From NCBI RefSeq assembly GCF_023159225.1, contig NC_063168.1:62909398-62973397 (forward strand): a stretch of 64,000 nucleotides of DNA, given 5' to 3'. The notes beneath the pieces are model-generated. The model searched no databases. It was not told where the DNA came from and was given only the letters and a program-made list of their open reading frames with translations. Every line of letters begins with the position of its first letter. The stretch's first letter is position 1. This DNA is from Perognathus longimembris pacificus. Taxonomy: Eukaryota; Chordata; Mammalia; Rodentia; Heteromyidae. This document shows positions 1 through 11,352 of this stretch, in pieces. Position numbers and translations under genes: made by a program.

Positions 1-70
1 TATAAGCATGAGCTCCTAATAAGCATGAGCTCCTAGCCATCTGACAGTTCATTTTTTTGTTTGTTTTCTG

Positions 71-252
71 CCAGGCCTGGTGCTGTCCCTGAGCTTCTTT
101 TGTTCAAGGCTAACACTCTACCACTTGAGCCACAGTGCCATTTCTGGCTTTTTTTTTTTTTTTTCTGTTTATGTGGTGCTGAGGAATTGAACCCAGGGCT
201 TCATGCATGCTAGGCAAGCTCTCTACCACTAAGCCACATTCATCCAGCCCCC
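71..252 (-). repeat. IDL-Geo SINE
   Basis: The ID-like head lies at the right end (ccagcccc, complement of ggggctgg) and the Geo monomer at the left. The Geo end is shortened: the stretch that normally carries the box B-like motif is mostly missing. A T-run sits between the two monomers. Confidence 0.85.
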
Positions 253-491
253 ATTTCATCCATTTTTATTGCTACATGGAATGGAGATGTTACAGTAACT
301 TAAAAAAGTATTCATGACTTGCATACATTTGGGTCATTTTCAATTCGAGTCTCTTACAAGTATAGCTGTGATTACTGTGTGCAACTTTTCATGAGAATGT
401 GAATTACTGAAAAGAACTGAAATTACTAGGTTATATGGCTTTGTAATGTTTACCAGCTAGTAATTTAGGTGTCTACTAAAATAAAAATCAT
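253..491. other. Unassigned AT-rich spacer
   Basis: There is no open frame of note. The wording around 255-420 (a surface-like pattern of cattttcaattcgagtctcttacaagtatagctgtg) is reminiscent of old L1 3' sequence on the minus strand, but I cannot support the assignment. Confidence 0.4.
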
Positions 492-702
492 GGGGCTGGG
501 AATATGGCTTAGTGGTAAAGTGCTCGCCTCATATACATGAAGCCCTGGGTTCGAGTCCTCAGTACCACATATATAGAAAAAGCCGGAAGCAGCACTGTGG
601 CTCAAGTGGCAGAGTGCTAGCCTTGAGCAAAAAGAAGCCAGGGACAGTGCTCAGGCCCTGAGTTCAAGCCCCAGGACTGGCAAAAAACAAAAACAAAAAC
701 AC
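492..702 (+). repeat. IDL-Geo SINE with target-site duplication
   Basis: Both monomers are full length and the tail is caaaaaac repeats. The 13-bp direct repeat aaaataaaaatca flanks it at 478-490 and 703-715, so both boundaries are well defined. Confidence 0.95.
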
Positions 703-1037
703 AAAATAAAAATCAACACACTTCAGAAACAGTTAATTATCTATAACATCATTTACCATGTCAAGTATAGTACAAAGTATTAAACATACAACAAAGGTAG
801 AAAATGTAATTATCAGGAGCAAAAGTAGTCAATAGAGACATACTTCATGATTTTGATATTGGAACAATTTGACAAAGATCAAGACTTACAGATAAAAAAT
901 ACTGATAGGAAGGAGAACTCATAAAAATAAAGAAAAACCTAAAAGGCAGATAATTAAGTATCAAATTTTAAAATTCAATGGCTAAACTTAAAAGTAAATG
1001 TGAGATAGCAGAAAAAGAGGTCAATGAACTTTACGTT
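703..1037. other. A-rich spacer without recognised features
   Basis: The sequence is A-rich on the plus strand and may be old L1, but no diagnostic motif is visible. Confidence 0.4.
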
Positions 1038-1051
1038 AAAAAAATAAAGCC

Positions 1052-1261
1052 GGGGCTGGGGATATGGCCTAGTGGCAAGAGTGCCTGCCTCGGATACACG
1101 AGGCCCTAGGTTCGATTCCCCAGCACCACATATACAGAAAACGGCCAGAAGCGGCGCTGTGGCTCAAGTAGCAGAGTGCTAGCCTTGAGCAAGAAGAAGC
1201 CAGGGACAGTGCTCAGGCCCTGAGTCCAAGGCCCAGGACTGGCCAAAAAAAATAAAAATAA
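1052..1261 (+). repeat. IDL-Geo SINE, young subgroup, first of a same-site tandem pair
   Basis: It carries the diagnostic cggatacacgaggccctagg in the left monomer. Its Geo monomer reads gagcaagaagaagcc, one step from the young-type gagcgggaagaagcc. It is preceded by aaaaaaataaagcc at 1038-1051. Confidence 0.95.
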
Positions 1262-1275
1262 AAAAATAAAGCCAT

Positions 1276-1495
1276 GGGGCTGGGGATATAGCCTAGTGGC
1301 AAGAGTGCCTGCCTCGGATACACGAGGCCCTAGGTTCGATTCCCCAGTACCACATATACAGAAAACGGCCAGAAGCGGCGCTGTGGCTCAAGTGGCAGAG
1401 TGCTAGCCTTGAGCGGGAAGAAGCCAGGGACAGTGCTCAGGCCCTGAGTCCAAGGCCCAGGACTGGCCCCCCCCCCAAAAAAATAAATAAAGCCA
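1276..1495 (+). repeat. IDL-Geo SINE, young subgroup, second of a same-site tandem pair
   Basis: It is nearly identical to the copy just upstream but has the complete young Geo motif gagcgggaagaagcc. A C-run separates the Geo end from the A-rich tail. The target sequence aaataaagcc recurs on both sides. Confidence 0.95.
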
Positions 1496-1794
1496 CACAG
1501 AACAGAAGGGAAAAGAAAAGAACAGAGCCTCTGTGACTCGTTGACAAAATCAAGCAGGAGACAATTTCAGATAGAGAGGAGGAAGAGACTGAGGCAGAAA
1601 TAGTATTTGGGAGGAAAAAAATCATTGAAAATTTCCAAAATGTGAAAAACAAACCACCAGATCCAAGTATCTCAGTGAGCCATATTCATAATAAATATAG
1701 AGAAAAATCACACTAGTAAATGTGAGCCAACTTTGAAAACAAAGAGAAAATTTTGAATGTAGTTTGAGAAAAGTATGATATCAATGAATAGAAA
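1496..1794. other. Unassigned A-rich spacer
   Basis: No gene, RNA or repeat is recognised. The sequence is purine-rich on the plus strand. Confidence 0.4.
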
Positions 1795-1965
1795 CATTCC
1801 ATGGTATATATGTACAACATTTTCTTTATCTCTTCAACAACTGTTGGACATCTAGGGTGGTTCCACTGTTTGGCTATTATGCAATAAGGATGGACATTCT
1901 GGTACTTATCTTGAATACTGATTTAGACTCCTTTGAATATATGCTAAGATGGTATGGAAAACCAA
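1795..1965 (-). mobile_element. L1 ORF2/3'-end fragment
   Basis: Read on the minus strand, this matches the familiar end of L1 ORF2. The plus strand shows ccatggtatatatgtacaacattttctttatc and then the ggttccactgtttggctattatg motif. It is diverged and has no open frame. Confidence 0.75.
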
Positions 1966-1989
1966 AAGAAAAATGAAACTATGTTATCT

Positions 1990-2490
1990 GCAGGAAGGAA
2001 TATATATATATATGGGGCTGGGGAGATAAGAGATGGGAAGAGGGAAAGAAAGTGATAGAGGACATATCAACACATCAAAATATGAAGACAGCAAGCATAA
2101 GGAAACTCACTGAGCGCTACTGAAAAGTTATTAAACAATAGGGGAATTGGGAGGATGAAAAAAGAGAGCAACAGATGAGATTAACCTGACAAGAGTATAA
2201 TATATGGATGTGTAAATTACCATGGTGAGTCTCTCCTATAATTAATATATGTTAAAATAAAAAAGATATGAATCATAGGAAAGTAAAGCAAACTATGTTG
2301 GGGACAAGTACCAGAAGGAGCAGGAGGGACAATGAATAGAGTAAATGAGCATGGATATGGCCAAAGTACTTTATATGCAAGTATGAAAACAGAACAATAG
2401 AACTGAGAAGGAGGAGTGAGGGAGAGAGATTGTACATTGTGTATGGAAATGAAACAATAATCTCATACTATTAATTTTCATTTCCTTAAC
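1990..2490 (+). mobile_element. Possible old L1 3'-UTR
   Basis: The 2340-2450 part (gatatggccaaagtactttatatgcaagtatgaaaacagaaca) resembles rodent L1 3'-UTR wording. A sister stretch with the same wording lies at 5400-5640. The 5' boundary is a guess. Confidence 0.5.
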
Positions 2491-2537
2491 TTATCTAACA
2501 CTTCTACTAAAATTATCTTTTTTTTCTATGTTTTTTG

Positions 2538-2744
2538 GCCAGTCCTGGGGCTTGGGCTCAGTCAGGGCTTAAACACTGTTCCTGAGTTTTTTGTTTTTTT
2601 GTTTTTTGCTCAAGGCTAGCACTCTACCACTTGAGCCACAGTGCCACTTCTAGCATTTTCTGTATATATGGTGCTGAGGAATCGAACCCAGGGCTTCATG
2701 TATGCAAGGCAAGCACTCTATCACTAGAGCATATTCCCAGCCCC
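2538..2744 (-). repeat. IDL-Geo SINE with target-site duplication
   Basis: The element is full length. The Geo monomer contains a TTTTTTG-type expansion at about 2588-2608. The direct repeat ttctatgtt occurs on both sides (2526-2534 and 2745-2753). Confidence 0.9.
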
Positions 2745-2754
2745 TTCTATGTTG

Positions 2755-4314
2755 TTAATTTATAAAAAATATTTTTGTTGTTAAATGTTAAAATATACTA
2801 TCTTTGTTGCTTTATGACATAGCACCTCATCTTTCAGCAGGTATTTCATGTACATACACATATATACATATTTATATCATATGCCTAAATACCTATATAT
2901 AGCTTTGCTTATAGATGTGTATTTATAAATGTATGTATACGTGCACATATAAATGAAGGTTTTTCAAGTTTTTTTAAACTTGCTATTTTGATTTATTAGG
3001 CATATTATTACATGTTTTCCTCAGATGCTTGATGGTATTTATTTAGGTATGAAAAGATGACTAAAATGCTCTAATCATGCACGTGAATGGGGATAATGGT
3101 TAACTTTCACTATAATCTGTTCAGGTCCTTTATAGGACATAACTTGATATTACCTTGATGTTAAGTTATTTGCTTATTTTTGTAACATCTGTATACAAAT
3201 TCAAATTGTTTCAGAATTGTCAACCTCTATTACTATAAGAAAAAAAGTCACACAAAAAGTATAGTATTAGTGTATAGTTCTTGTTGTCTTTAGGGGTTTT
3301 TTCCTTAACTTGGTGAAATTCACATGAAAAAGCCGTACTTCCTGCCTAGATGTCCAAACTCTAGTTGTCAATTTTGGAGTCAACAGTGGAAAGGGGGCAG
3401 AGTTCTCAACATTCCAAATAATGGTGGTGCTCATTTAATGCCCCTCTATCTTCAATAAACCTGGTACCCACAGATTAGACACTGTGCTTTAACCTAGAGG
3501 ATATACAAGTCTACCATTTGTCTTCAGGGAGAAAGGTGTTAGCACAGTGGCAGAATGAATAAGACCTGGGCATGAAGTGTTTAAAACAACTTTTAGGGGG
3601 CCCTCCTCATCTCAGCCCTGTTCCTCTCCTTACTTCCACTTTCCACGGTTCTACAATAATCTTAGCCTGTTGGAGACTCTCCAATACAAATTTAACTGGC
3701 TCATAGCTTTCTCCCTTTAAAACAGGGCTTTCTCAGGTTCAGTATGATTGTTACTGTTATTCTATTTTCTGCCTCAAAAATTTTTGATAGTTTCTCCCAT
3801 TTTTCTATTCTTGTGGGTTTATGACTTTTAAAATCCTTATTGCTTTTATTTTTCTCTTGCTGACTAAGCTGTGGTTTTAGGGAGAAAACAATATTAAATG
3901 TCTGCTACAATCTCTAATATTTACCTAGAATCAAATATTACATGCTATTATTCCCAATATTTATTTATTTTGGCATTCTGCAGTCATTTAAAAATTTTTG
4001 CTTTGTATGTTTTTGCTACCTTATTTTATCTGGCAAGTTTTAAATCTATTATTTCCACATTCTTAAGAACCAACCAGCAAGTGAAATTATTCAGTAATAC
4101 ACAAAACTTAAACAAAATTATCCTGTGTAACAGTTCATTGGGCAAGCTTGAGAAAAGAATCAGTTTTGGCCCAAGACAATGTCTTTCTCTCTGTACACAC
4201 AAATTGTATAAAGAAAATTGTGACGTTTAGAATTTAGGGGAAAAAAACCAATTCATCCTTTGTTGGTAATTATTGACTTACAAAAATAAAAATGTCTTTC
4301 CAAAAAACTGTGGC
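2755..4314. other. 1.5-kb stretch without recognised repeats or genes
   Basis: The longest open frame, 3898-4230, would encode 110 residues of low-complexity AT-driven composition. It has no domain, signal peptide or conserved codon pattern that I can see, and I treat it as non-coding. Confidence 0.6.
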
Positions 4315-4315
4315 C

Positions 4316-4555
4316 TAGCCAGGTGCTGGTGGCTCACACCTATGAATCCTAACTCCTCAGGAGGCTGAGATCTGAGGATCACGGTTCAAAGCCAGCCAGG
4401 GCAGGAAAGTCCTCTGTGAGATTCTTGTCACCAATAAACTCCAATAAACTACTGGTGCTGTGGCTCAAGTGGTAGACAGTGCTAGCCTTGAACATAAAGA
4501 GGCTCTGGACAGCACGCAGGCCCAAAGTTCAAGTCCCAGGACCGGCCAAAAAGAA
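4316..4555 (+). repeat. H-Geo SINE (7SL/B1-like head, Geo tail)
   Basis: The head reads ggtggctcacacctatgaatcc ... caggaggctgag, as in Alu/B1-type SINEs. A tctccaataaact linker follows, then the Geo monomer (gctgtggctcaagtggtag ... aagttcaagtccc). Its 3' end runs directly into the purine tract that follows. Confidence 0.9.
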
Positions 4556-4824
4556 AAAGAGGGGGAAGGGGGGGAAGAAAGAGGGAAGGAGAGGGAGGGG
4601 AGGGGAGGGGAGGGGAGGGGAGGGGAGGGGAGGGGAGGGGAGGGGAGGGGAGGGGAGGGGAGGGGAGGGGAGGGGAGGGGAGGGGAGGGAGGGGAGGGGA
4701 GAGGGAGAGGAGAGGAGAGGAGAGGAGAGGAGAGGAGAGGAGAGGAGAGGAGAGGAGAGAGAGAGGAGAGGAGAGGAGAGGAGAGGAGAGGAGAGGAGAG
4801 GAGAGGAGAGGAGAGGAGAGGAGG
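4556..4824 (+). repeat. Purine tract, (GGGGA)n then (GAGAG)n
   Basis: An uninterrupted G/A strand of about 270 bases. The first half is a GGGGA repeat (4590-4690) and the second half a GAGAG-type repeat (4700-4820). Open frames across it on both strands are repeat artefacts. It starts where the tail of the preceding SINE would be. Confidence 0.98.
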
Positions 4825-5399
4825 GCACAATTTTGTAAAGAAGCAAAAGAAACAAAAATCTCTAAAGACAGTAGATTGTCTCACTCAGGTATATTTGCTG
4901 TGAGGTATGACAAAGTAACTTGTTATTAATAACACCTCAAGTATCAGTATTTACATACTTATTTGAACAAAAATAGTACAAAGTCAAGGTTTTCTTAACT
5001 ATGACATGACTTTAATTCATCATCTTAAGAATATGTTTTTATGGGGAGAGAAATAAGTAAAAATTCTAAGTTATTAGTTTGCTTAACGAATAGTTTAGAT
5101 TAGCTATGGTGTCATTTAGTGATGAGTATTGTAAATAAAACATCATTATTAGTGGCAATTATAAATTATTTTCATAACAAGAAGTTATAATTTCATAGTA
5201 GCTTCTGTGTTCTCATTAATTTAATCTCAAATAAAATTTAAAGATACACTTTTCCAAAGTTACTCAAAAGTTGAGAAAAAAAGATTTTTCTTGGTAGAGA
5301 TGACAAGATTTTCATGAAGAATGATCTTAGCAAGTTTTCTACTAATGATGACTTGAGTTATACTTTCCAAATTAAAGACAAAATTCCTTAAATAACTAG
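4825..5399. other. Unassigned AT-rich spacer
   Basis: I see no recognisable gene or repeat. Confidence 0.5.
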
Positions 5400-5640
5400 A
5401 GAGACTGTTTTAGGGATGGAAATCAACAGAGTGGAAAGGAGAGAGAGGGGAAGGGTAAATGTTAGTATATTATACAAATGTATGAAAACAGTGCAATGAA
5501 ACAATATAAACTGTCAAAGAGGAAGGAGGAGGGTGGGTGGTAAACAGAGTTATAGATGGGACAAATTTGATCAAAGTACATTATATGCATATATGTAACT
5601 ATCACAACAAAACCTCCTTTACACATTAAATATATATTAG
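5400..5640 (+). mobile_element. Old L1 3'-UTR fragment
   Basis: It contains ttgatcaaagtacattatatgcatatatgtaactatcacaacaaaacc, a typical rodent L1 3'-UTR run, preceded by a GA-rich stretch. A related copy lies at 2340-2450. Confidence 0.6.
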
Positions 5641-5906
5641 CACAATTTCTAAATGGTTTAAATAAAATTTAAAATCAAATCATTCATACTAATGTGTAAC
5701 TGCTTCCCTTATTAATGAATCTATGCAGAGAAGACCTGGAAAAAATACTTTAAAAATAAAATATTTTAGTTCTTTTGCCTTGCTAATCTTTCCTTTTTAA
5801 AGCTGATTTCCCCAGTTTACAAAATGCTTCAATGAAAATCACGTAGTGTCTCCAGAAAAATGTTTCTTCATACAATTTTGTAGGTATCTTTAAAAATCTG
5901 GGTAAG

Positions 5907-7026
5907 ACTCTGGAGAGCAGTATGGAGGTTCCTCAAAAAACAGCATAGACATATCCTATGACCCAGCCATACCAGTTCTAGGCATCTATCCTGAACAACA
6001 GGATCCAGGATATCACAAGGACACCTGCACATCCATGTTTATTGCTGCACAGTTCACAATAGCCAAGATATGGAAACAACCCAAATGCCCTACTACAGAT
6101 GAATGGATCCAAAAAAATGTGGTACCTGTACACAATGGAATTCTACACAGCAATTAGAAATGATAAAATAATGGCATTCGCAGGGAAATGGACAGGTCTT
6201 GGACAAATACTGTGAAGTGAGACAAGCCTAGAACACAGAGAAGAAAGGCACATGGTTTCCCTGATACGTGGATGTTAGAAATAAAAAACAAAGAGACATG
6301 ACAAAGAAAGCAGGACCCAAGGTACCAATACACAAGGAAACCAAAAAAGGGGGAGGGGGGGGAGTCAGCCTTGGGAAAATGGCACTCAAAAGTGAAACAC
6401 AAACTCTAAATTATATGTACATAAATTCATATGTACATAATTTAATCTCCAGGCTGTAAAGGATACCAAAGATAAAGAAGCAAAAGTCTTCTTCATAGAG
6501 AAACTAAAGGACCCTATACCCTTTCCTCACACAAGATGTTCACAGGTACACACCTGAAAGAAGCTGGAAGAAGGACACAGAATGAATGGAAAAATAGGGG
6601 GTAAATACAGTAGAAAGGGCCCAACAGCTGCAACGGGCACTAAGGAGAACAAACCAAGCAACTCAAGGGCAGTAGGGAGGGGGGAAAATAAGAGAAAAAG
6701 AAGGAACAGATTACATGAAGCAAAAGAAAAGAGGTATGTATGTATATATATCACCTGATCTGGAAGGAATTGTTTTTACAGTTACTAATCATAGATGACA
6801 TAATTGCAGACTAGAGTGACATGGACATTAAGGATAAGATCTCTATTTTGTTTTATATTTTGGTTTTTGAAAAAATAATTAAGAAAGCAAGGGGGTGGGG
6901 TGAGGGGCTGGGGGGAAGGAAGGAGGAGGAAAAATGAGGAAGGGAATAACAAGTGTGACATTAAATGTATATGTATTCACTACCTTAAGTAACTGTAACC
7001 CCTCTGTACATCATCCAGACAATTTT
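5907..7026 (+). mobile_element. 5'-truncated L1 with target-site duplication
   Basis: It begins within the ORF2 3' region (gagagcagtatggaggttcctc; gacccagccatac; ccaagatatggaaacaaccc; gaatggatcc) and continues through a GA/GT-rich 3'-UTR to the end motif ctgtaacccctctgtacatc followed by an AT tail. Reading frames are broken by stops, so it cannot code for an intact protein. Imperfect direct repeats taaaaatctgggtaag (5891-5906) and taaaaaatctaggtaag (7027-7043) mark a normal L1 insertion. Confidence 0.9.
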
Positions 7027-7043
7027 TAAAAAATCTAGGTAAG

Positions 7044-7620
7044 TCAGGGGTATCGTGTGGCCAAAGAAAGTGCTTCATGTTGCAGTGGAGGGGAAGAGCA
7101 AGCTCCAAGAGAAATCTCATGGAGAAATAAATATGGGCACCCTTAGTTAAGTGATAGGACTTCTATAGTGAATGAATAATAAAGAAAACTTTTTACCCCA
7201 AAGTCTCTGACATGAAAAAGAATGTCAGCTTAGAAATGTTTATAAGGGGGAAAAAAAGTGAAACAAATGAACTGAGTGTAAGTCATCAGATTCCTTTCTT
7301 TTAACACAGGGACTATAGCATTAAGGTTAAAAATACAGACTCAGAGTCCAACTCCTCTACTAACCTTTTAGGCCTTAACACTGGATAATAGTTATATTTA
7401 ATTAAGAAGTGATAGGAAATTAAACACCTATATTTTCTAGTGAGTTATTTTTTAATAGCACATGGTAAATGCTGTGGAAGTGTTTGGTTAATAGGCCAAA
7501 GCCAACTAAGGTTAGGTCTTTGTTCTATTTGGCCATTTTTCTAGTATATGATGGGAGCCAACAGACTGGGGCCAAAAATGGAAAAAATGGAGAAGCAGCA
7601 GATGTTAGCCAACATAGGCA
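7044..7620. other. Unassigned spacer
   Basis: I see no gene or repeat. The open frames around 7470-7830 extend into the CT/CA repeats and look accidental. Confidence 0.5.
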
Positions 7621-7625
7621 TATTC

Positions 7626-7686
7626 CTCTTCCTCTCTCTCTGTCTCTGTATTCTCTCCCTAATTCTTTCTCTCACCCTCCACTCAC

Positions 7687-7754
<68 letters not shown>
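7626..7754 (+). repeat. CT-rich stretch and (CA)n microsatellite
   Basis: A CT-rich run at 7626-7685 leads into about 31 CA units (7691-7753). Confidence 0.98.
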
Positions 7755-7756
<2 letters not shown>

Positions 7757-7912
7757 TCCCTCACCTTTATGGGTCACTATAAATGAGTTTGTCAACAGTG
7801 CTGTTTTCTCAGTTTCAGAACAAGGTTAAATGCCACAGTTGAGGAAGGAGGTGGGCCCAAGGGGGATAAGCAACTTCCTCTTGATCATAGCATTTAAAAG
7901 CAATTCATAGGA

Positions 7913-8139
7913 GGGGCTGGGAATATGGCCTAGTAAAGTGCTTGCCTCATATACCTGAAGCCCTGGGTTCGATTCCTCAGCACCACATATATAGAAAAAG
8001 CCAGAAGTGGCGCTGTGGCTCAAGTGGTAGAGTGCTAGCCTTGAGCAAAAAAAGAAGCCAGGGACCGTGCTCAGGCACTGAGTTCAAGCCCCAGGACTGG
8101 CAAACAAAACAAAACAAAACAAAAAACAACGAAACAATA
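7913..8139 (+). repeat. IDL-Geo SINE with target-site duplication
   Basis: The left monomer has a short deletion after ggcctagt. The tail is a CAAAA-type repeat. The direct repeat aaaagcaattcatagga before it matches aaaagcaactcatagga after it (about 8140-8156). Confidence 0.93.
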
Positions 8140-8156
8140 AAAAGCAACTCATAGGA

Positions 8157-9470
8157 AGCAGTTTGCTGAGTCAGTACTAATATAAATTACTTTCATGCCC
8201 TAAAACTTGAGGGATAATCTACTTTATTTATCACCAAAAGTATAGTTTGGGAATTTGTTTTATTTTTTTACTTCTTTTCTTAAATGTAATAAGTCTTAAA
8301 GATTACTTCAAGAGCAGATAATGTAAATCTAAGGATCAAAGCCAATTTACCCCTTTCTCCCTATAAAACAGGTATATTACAGAAATATATGGATGATTAA
8401 GGTAAATTATAGAACACTGGATCTCTTACTGATAAACAACAGGTTTCATCAAATCAATGAGTGAGAAACCTGAGCCATATGCATAAGCCAGCCATATGCA
8501 CAATATTTGGTAAGCTGCCTTTCATATGAGAGCTGGTCAGTCAGAGCAGTACAGTCTGACTGGATGAACAAAAAGTCAATTACCACTGCTACTGGTAAAA
8601 CTGACAATACGTTTTACTGATCTTAAGTCTACAGTCTATTCATTTATGATCAAAGATGAAAGAACTTTCAACAGTTTGGAGAATTTTTTTGTAATTTCAT
8701 GTAGGTTTTTTCAAGAAGTTTAACGTTTTATTTTAAATCTAAACCAAATACAAGTGAAGACTTTCCAAGAATAACTTAAGGATTTCCATTCATACATTAA
8801 TTACCACTTACAACACCACTAGGTTATTGGGATGATGCTTAAATTGAAGCAATTAAACAAAAAAACAGGGGGGAAAGACCCTATCCCTATCAAATGCTGA
8901 TCCGAATAGAGGAGTGTGAAAAACCACATGTTCTATTTAAATTCCTCTCAGGTTTAACTCTAACTAAAGCAATAATGATAACATAAGTAATAACATCAAA
9001 TTCTTAATCATAAATGAAAAGACAGCACAAAATGTCTACTCTTTCCTATTTAACCATCTGGAACATATTACAAACTCCCTGAAAGCAAGAAAAATCTGCA
9101 AGTATAATTACACTCTGGGACTATTAGCATGACATGCTTCGATAAATACTCCTAATAGGATCTGCTGACATAATAACTGGCATTAAAACTGATGGGTTTT
9201 CATTATTTGGCAATTTGTTCTTACTGGCTAAATACTAAAATTAAAAAAAAATGTCTATGGAATAGAGGAGGGAGGATTCCCCTCCCCCATACACACACAC
9301 CATCACCCAGCAAGAGCAAAGCATGGCATGCTACTATAGAGGCAGAATGGCAAGGATAAACAAAGATCTGCAAAGGACTCAGTTCAAGTCATATTTTTTC
9401 CCCTTCCTTAAATATTCCCAGTCCCTGGCATCACATAGGCACAACTCTCTGCTCTGATAAAAAGCAACTT
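8157..9470. other. 1.3-kb stretch without recognised features
   Basis: The sequence is AT-rich and apparently single-copy. I found no coding, RNA or repeat signature. Confidence 0.5.
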
Positions 9471-9697
9471 GAAGCCAGGACATGGTAGTTCACACCTATA
9501 ATCCTAGCTACTCAGGAGGCTGAGATCTGAGGAATACCATTTGATGCTACCCCAAGTTGGCTTTATCTCCAATAAAGTAATTTTTAAAACCCAGAAGTGG
9601 TGCTGTGGTGATAGTGTACTAGCCTTGAGCAAAAGAAGCTCAGAGACAGCACCCAGGACCTGCGTTCAAGCACCACAACTGGCAAAAAAAAATGGTG
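9471..9697 (+). repeat. H-Geo SINE, diverged
   Basis: The head, a tatctccaataaag linker and the Geo monomer are all present, but the middle is eroded. It ends in an A-run followed by a G-rich stretch. Confidence 0.85.
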
Positions 9698-9714
9698 GGG
9701 GGTGGGGGGCTTGA

Positions 9715-9792
9715 GAATACCTTGAGAGTACCTCAGGGATACAGCACTTGCATAGCATGTGTGAAGTTCTGGCTGAAATTTCCAGTACTGAA
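9715..9792 (+). repeat. Old ID-like (tRNA-type) fragment
   Basis: cagggatacagcacttgcatagcatgtgtgaagttctgg ... ttccagtac follows the ID pattern with a decayed box B. Confidence 0.65.
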
Positions 9793-10114
9793 GGGGAGGG
9801 AGGGGGGAATATATCTTAATAGGTTAGGAGGATATATAAAAGCTTGAATTGGCTAAATTCTAGTTGGCTAAAGGTCTTAACAAAAAAACAAATATGTAAA
9901 ATTTTCTGTTGATAGCTTTGGAGATTTAATATATATACACCAAGAAGGCTAAGCAAAGGAAGCACACCATCAGCTAGGGTTTATAAGAAAACTTTGGCAG
10001 CTGAGCAATGGAGGCAAAAGAGTTGCTGCGACAGCATTACCCAGATATAATGAGCACTGAGACTAAGCAGCAATACTTTGAGACACTGGACTAATTCAAC
10101 AAGAGCTGCAAGCA

Positions 10115-10320
10115 GGGGCTGGGGATATGGCCTAGTGGCAAGAGTGCTCGCCTCCTATACATAAGGCCCTGGGTTCAATTCCCCAGCACCACATATACAG
10201 AAAATGGCCAGAAGTGGCGCTGTGGCTCAAGTGGCAGAGTGCTGGCGTTGAGCAAAAAGAAGCCAGGGACAGTGCTCAGGCCCTGAGTCCAAGCCCCAGG
10301 ACTGGCCAAAAAAAAAAAAA
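10115..10320 (+). repeat. IDL-Geo SINE with target-site duplication
   Basis: The copy is well preserved. The direct repeats aagagctgcaagca (10101-10114) and aagagctgcgagca (10321-10334) differ by one base. Confidence 0.95.
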
Positions 10321-10561
10321 AAGAGCTGCGAGCAATGAAGAGGCCAGACTACTTATCTCTATCTGTAAAGTATGAAAGTGATTTATGTTTACTGAACAAC
10401 TTCAGAAAATAAAGGTAAATGAAAACAATAGTTAAATAAATCATTTATACTTAATTAAAATGAGTATCTGCAAATGCATTATTCTACAAATACAGATCTA
10501 TATATACTTTTGTTTTAATGATTATGGATTCATAATGAACATACTGATTAAAAAACTTTAG

Positions 10562-10659
10562 TGGGCGGGCACTGGTGTCTCATGCCTGTAATTCTAGCTA
10601 CTCAGGAATGTGAGCTATAAGGATTGCAGTACCAAGCCACACACAAAAAATTCTCAAGG
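10562..10659 (+). repeat. 7SL/B1-like SINE head fragment
   Basis: ggcactggtgtctcatgcctgtaattctagctactcagg is the H-Geo head. It stops at the insertion point of the next IDL-Geo. Confidence 0.8.
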
Positions 10660-10890
10660 GGGGCTGGGAATATGGCCTAGTGGCAAGAATGCTTGCTGCC
10701 TACACATGAAGCTCTCGGTTCGATTCCCCAGCACCACATATATGGAAAACGGCCAGAAGGGGTGCTATGGCTCAGGTGGCAGACTGCTAGCCTTGAGTGG
10801 GAAGAAGCCAGGGACGGTGCTCAGGCCCTGAGTCCAAGGCCCAGGACTGGCCAAAAATAAAATAAAATAAAATAAAATAAAATAAAATAA
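10660..10890 (+). repeat. IDL-Geo SINE with (AAAAT)n tail
   Basis: Both monomers are full length. The tail is a clean AAAAT repeat of about 40 bases. The target repeat aattctcaagg is present at 10649-10659 and 10890-10900. Confidence 0.93.
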
Positions 10891-10900
10891 ATTCTCAAGG

Positions 10901-11090
10901 AGCTGGGAATATGTCTTAGTGGTAGAGTGCTTGCTTAGCATGCATGAAGCCTTGGGTTCAATTCCTCAGCACCACATAAATAGAAAGCCGGAAGTGGCAC
11001 TGTGGCTCAAGTGGTAGAGTGTTAGCCTTGAGCAAAAAGAAGCCAGGGACAGTGCTCAGGCCACAAGTTCAAGCCCCAGAACTGGCAAGT
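10901..11090 (+). repeat. IDL-Geo SINE immediately downstream of another
   Basis: It starts right after the target repeat of the preceding copy. It is of an older type (cttagcatgcatgaag, accacataaatag). Confidence 0.9.
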
Positions 11091-11099
11091 AAAATATAT

Positions 11100-11152
11100 T
11101 TTTTTTTAATCCTCAAAATTCTTTTTTTTTTTTTTTAATCCTCAAAATTCTT
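11100..11152 (+). repeat. Short direct duplication with T-runs
   Basis: tttttttaatcctcaaaattctt occurs twice in tandem (about 11102-11124 and 11128-11152). Confidence 0.85.
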
Positions 11153-11352
11153 ACCTCCAATTAACTAGGAGAAAAAAAGACAGAAGTTGAAGGTATGGCT
11201 CACATTTACACTACCAGCCTTGACTGAAAAAGTTAAACAAGAGTTTAAGGTGCCTAAGGCCCAGTTCATTGCCCCAGTATCAGCACACACAGACACAGTC
11301 AGTCACAGACATACATATGCATGCAGACACACCAAACCCTGTGTTTTCTTTT

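Noticed and set aside
492..570. tRNA-Ala-like genes in each IDL monomer
   Set aside because: The monomers keep internal promoter boxes but cannot form a full cloverleaf. They are SINE parts, not tRNA genes.
3898..4230. 110-codon open frame
   Set aside because: AT-driven composition, no domain, no conserved start context and no splice or promoter signals that would support a gene.
4460..4903. Long overlapping open frames on both strands
   Set aside because: They are translations of the GGGGA/GAGAG tract. Repeats whose period is not broken by stops give frames on every strand.
10150..10205. Similarity of the IDL join (cagcaccacatatacagaaaa) to the start of U6 RNA
   Set aside because: The shared run is short, and the join is part of the IDL-Geo consensus in all copies. 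It is more likely coincidence than U6 capture.
10660..11090. CRISPR-like array from closely spaced repeats
   Set aside because: The repeats are tandem SINEs about 200 bp long in mammalian DNA, with no short regular repeat-spacer structure.
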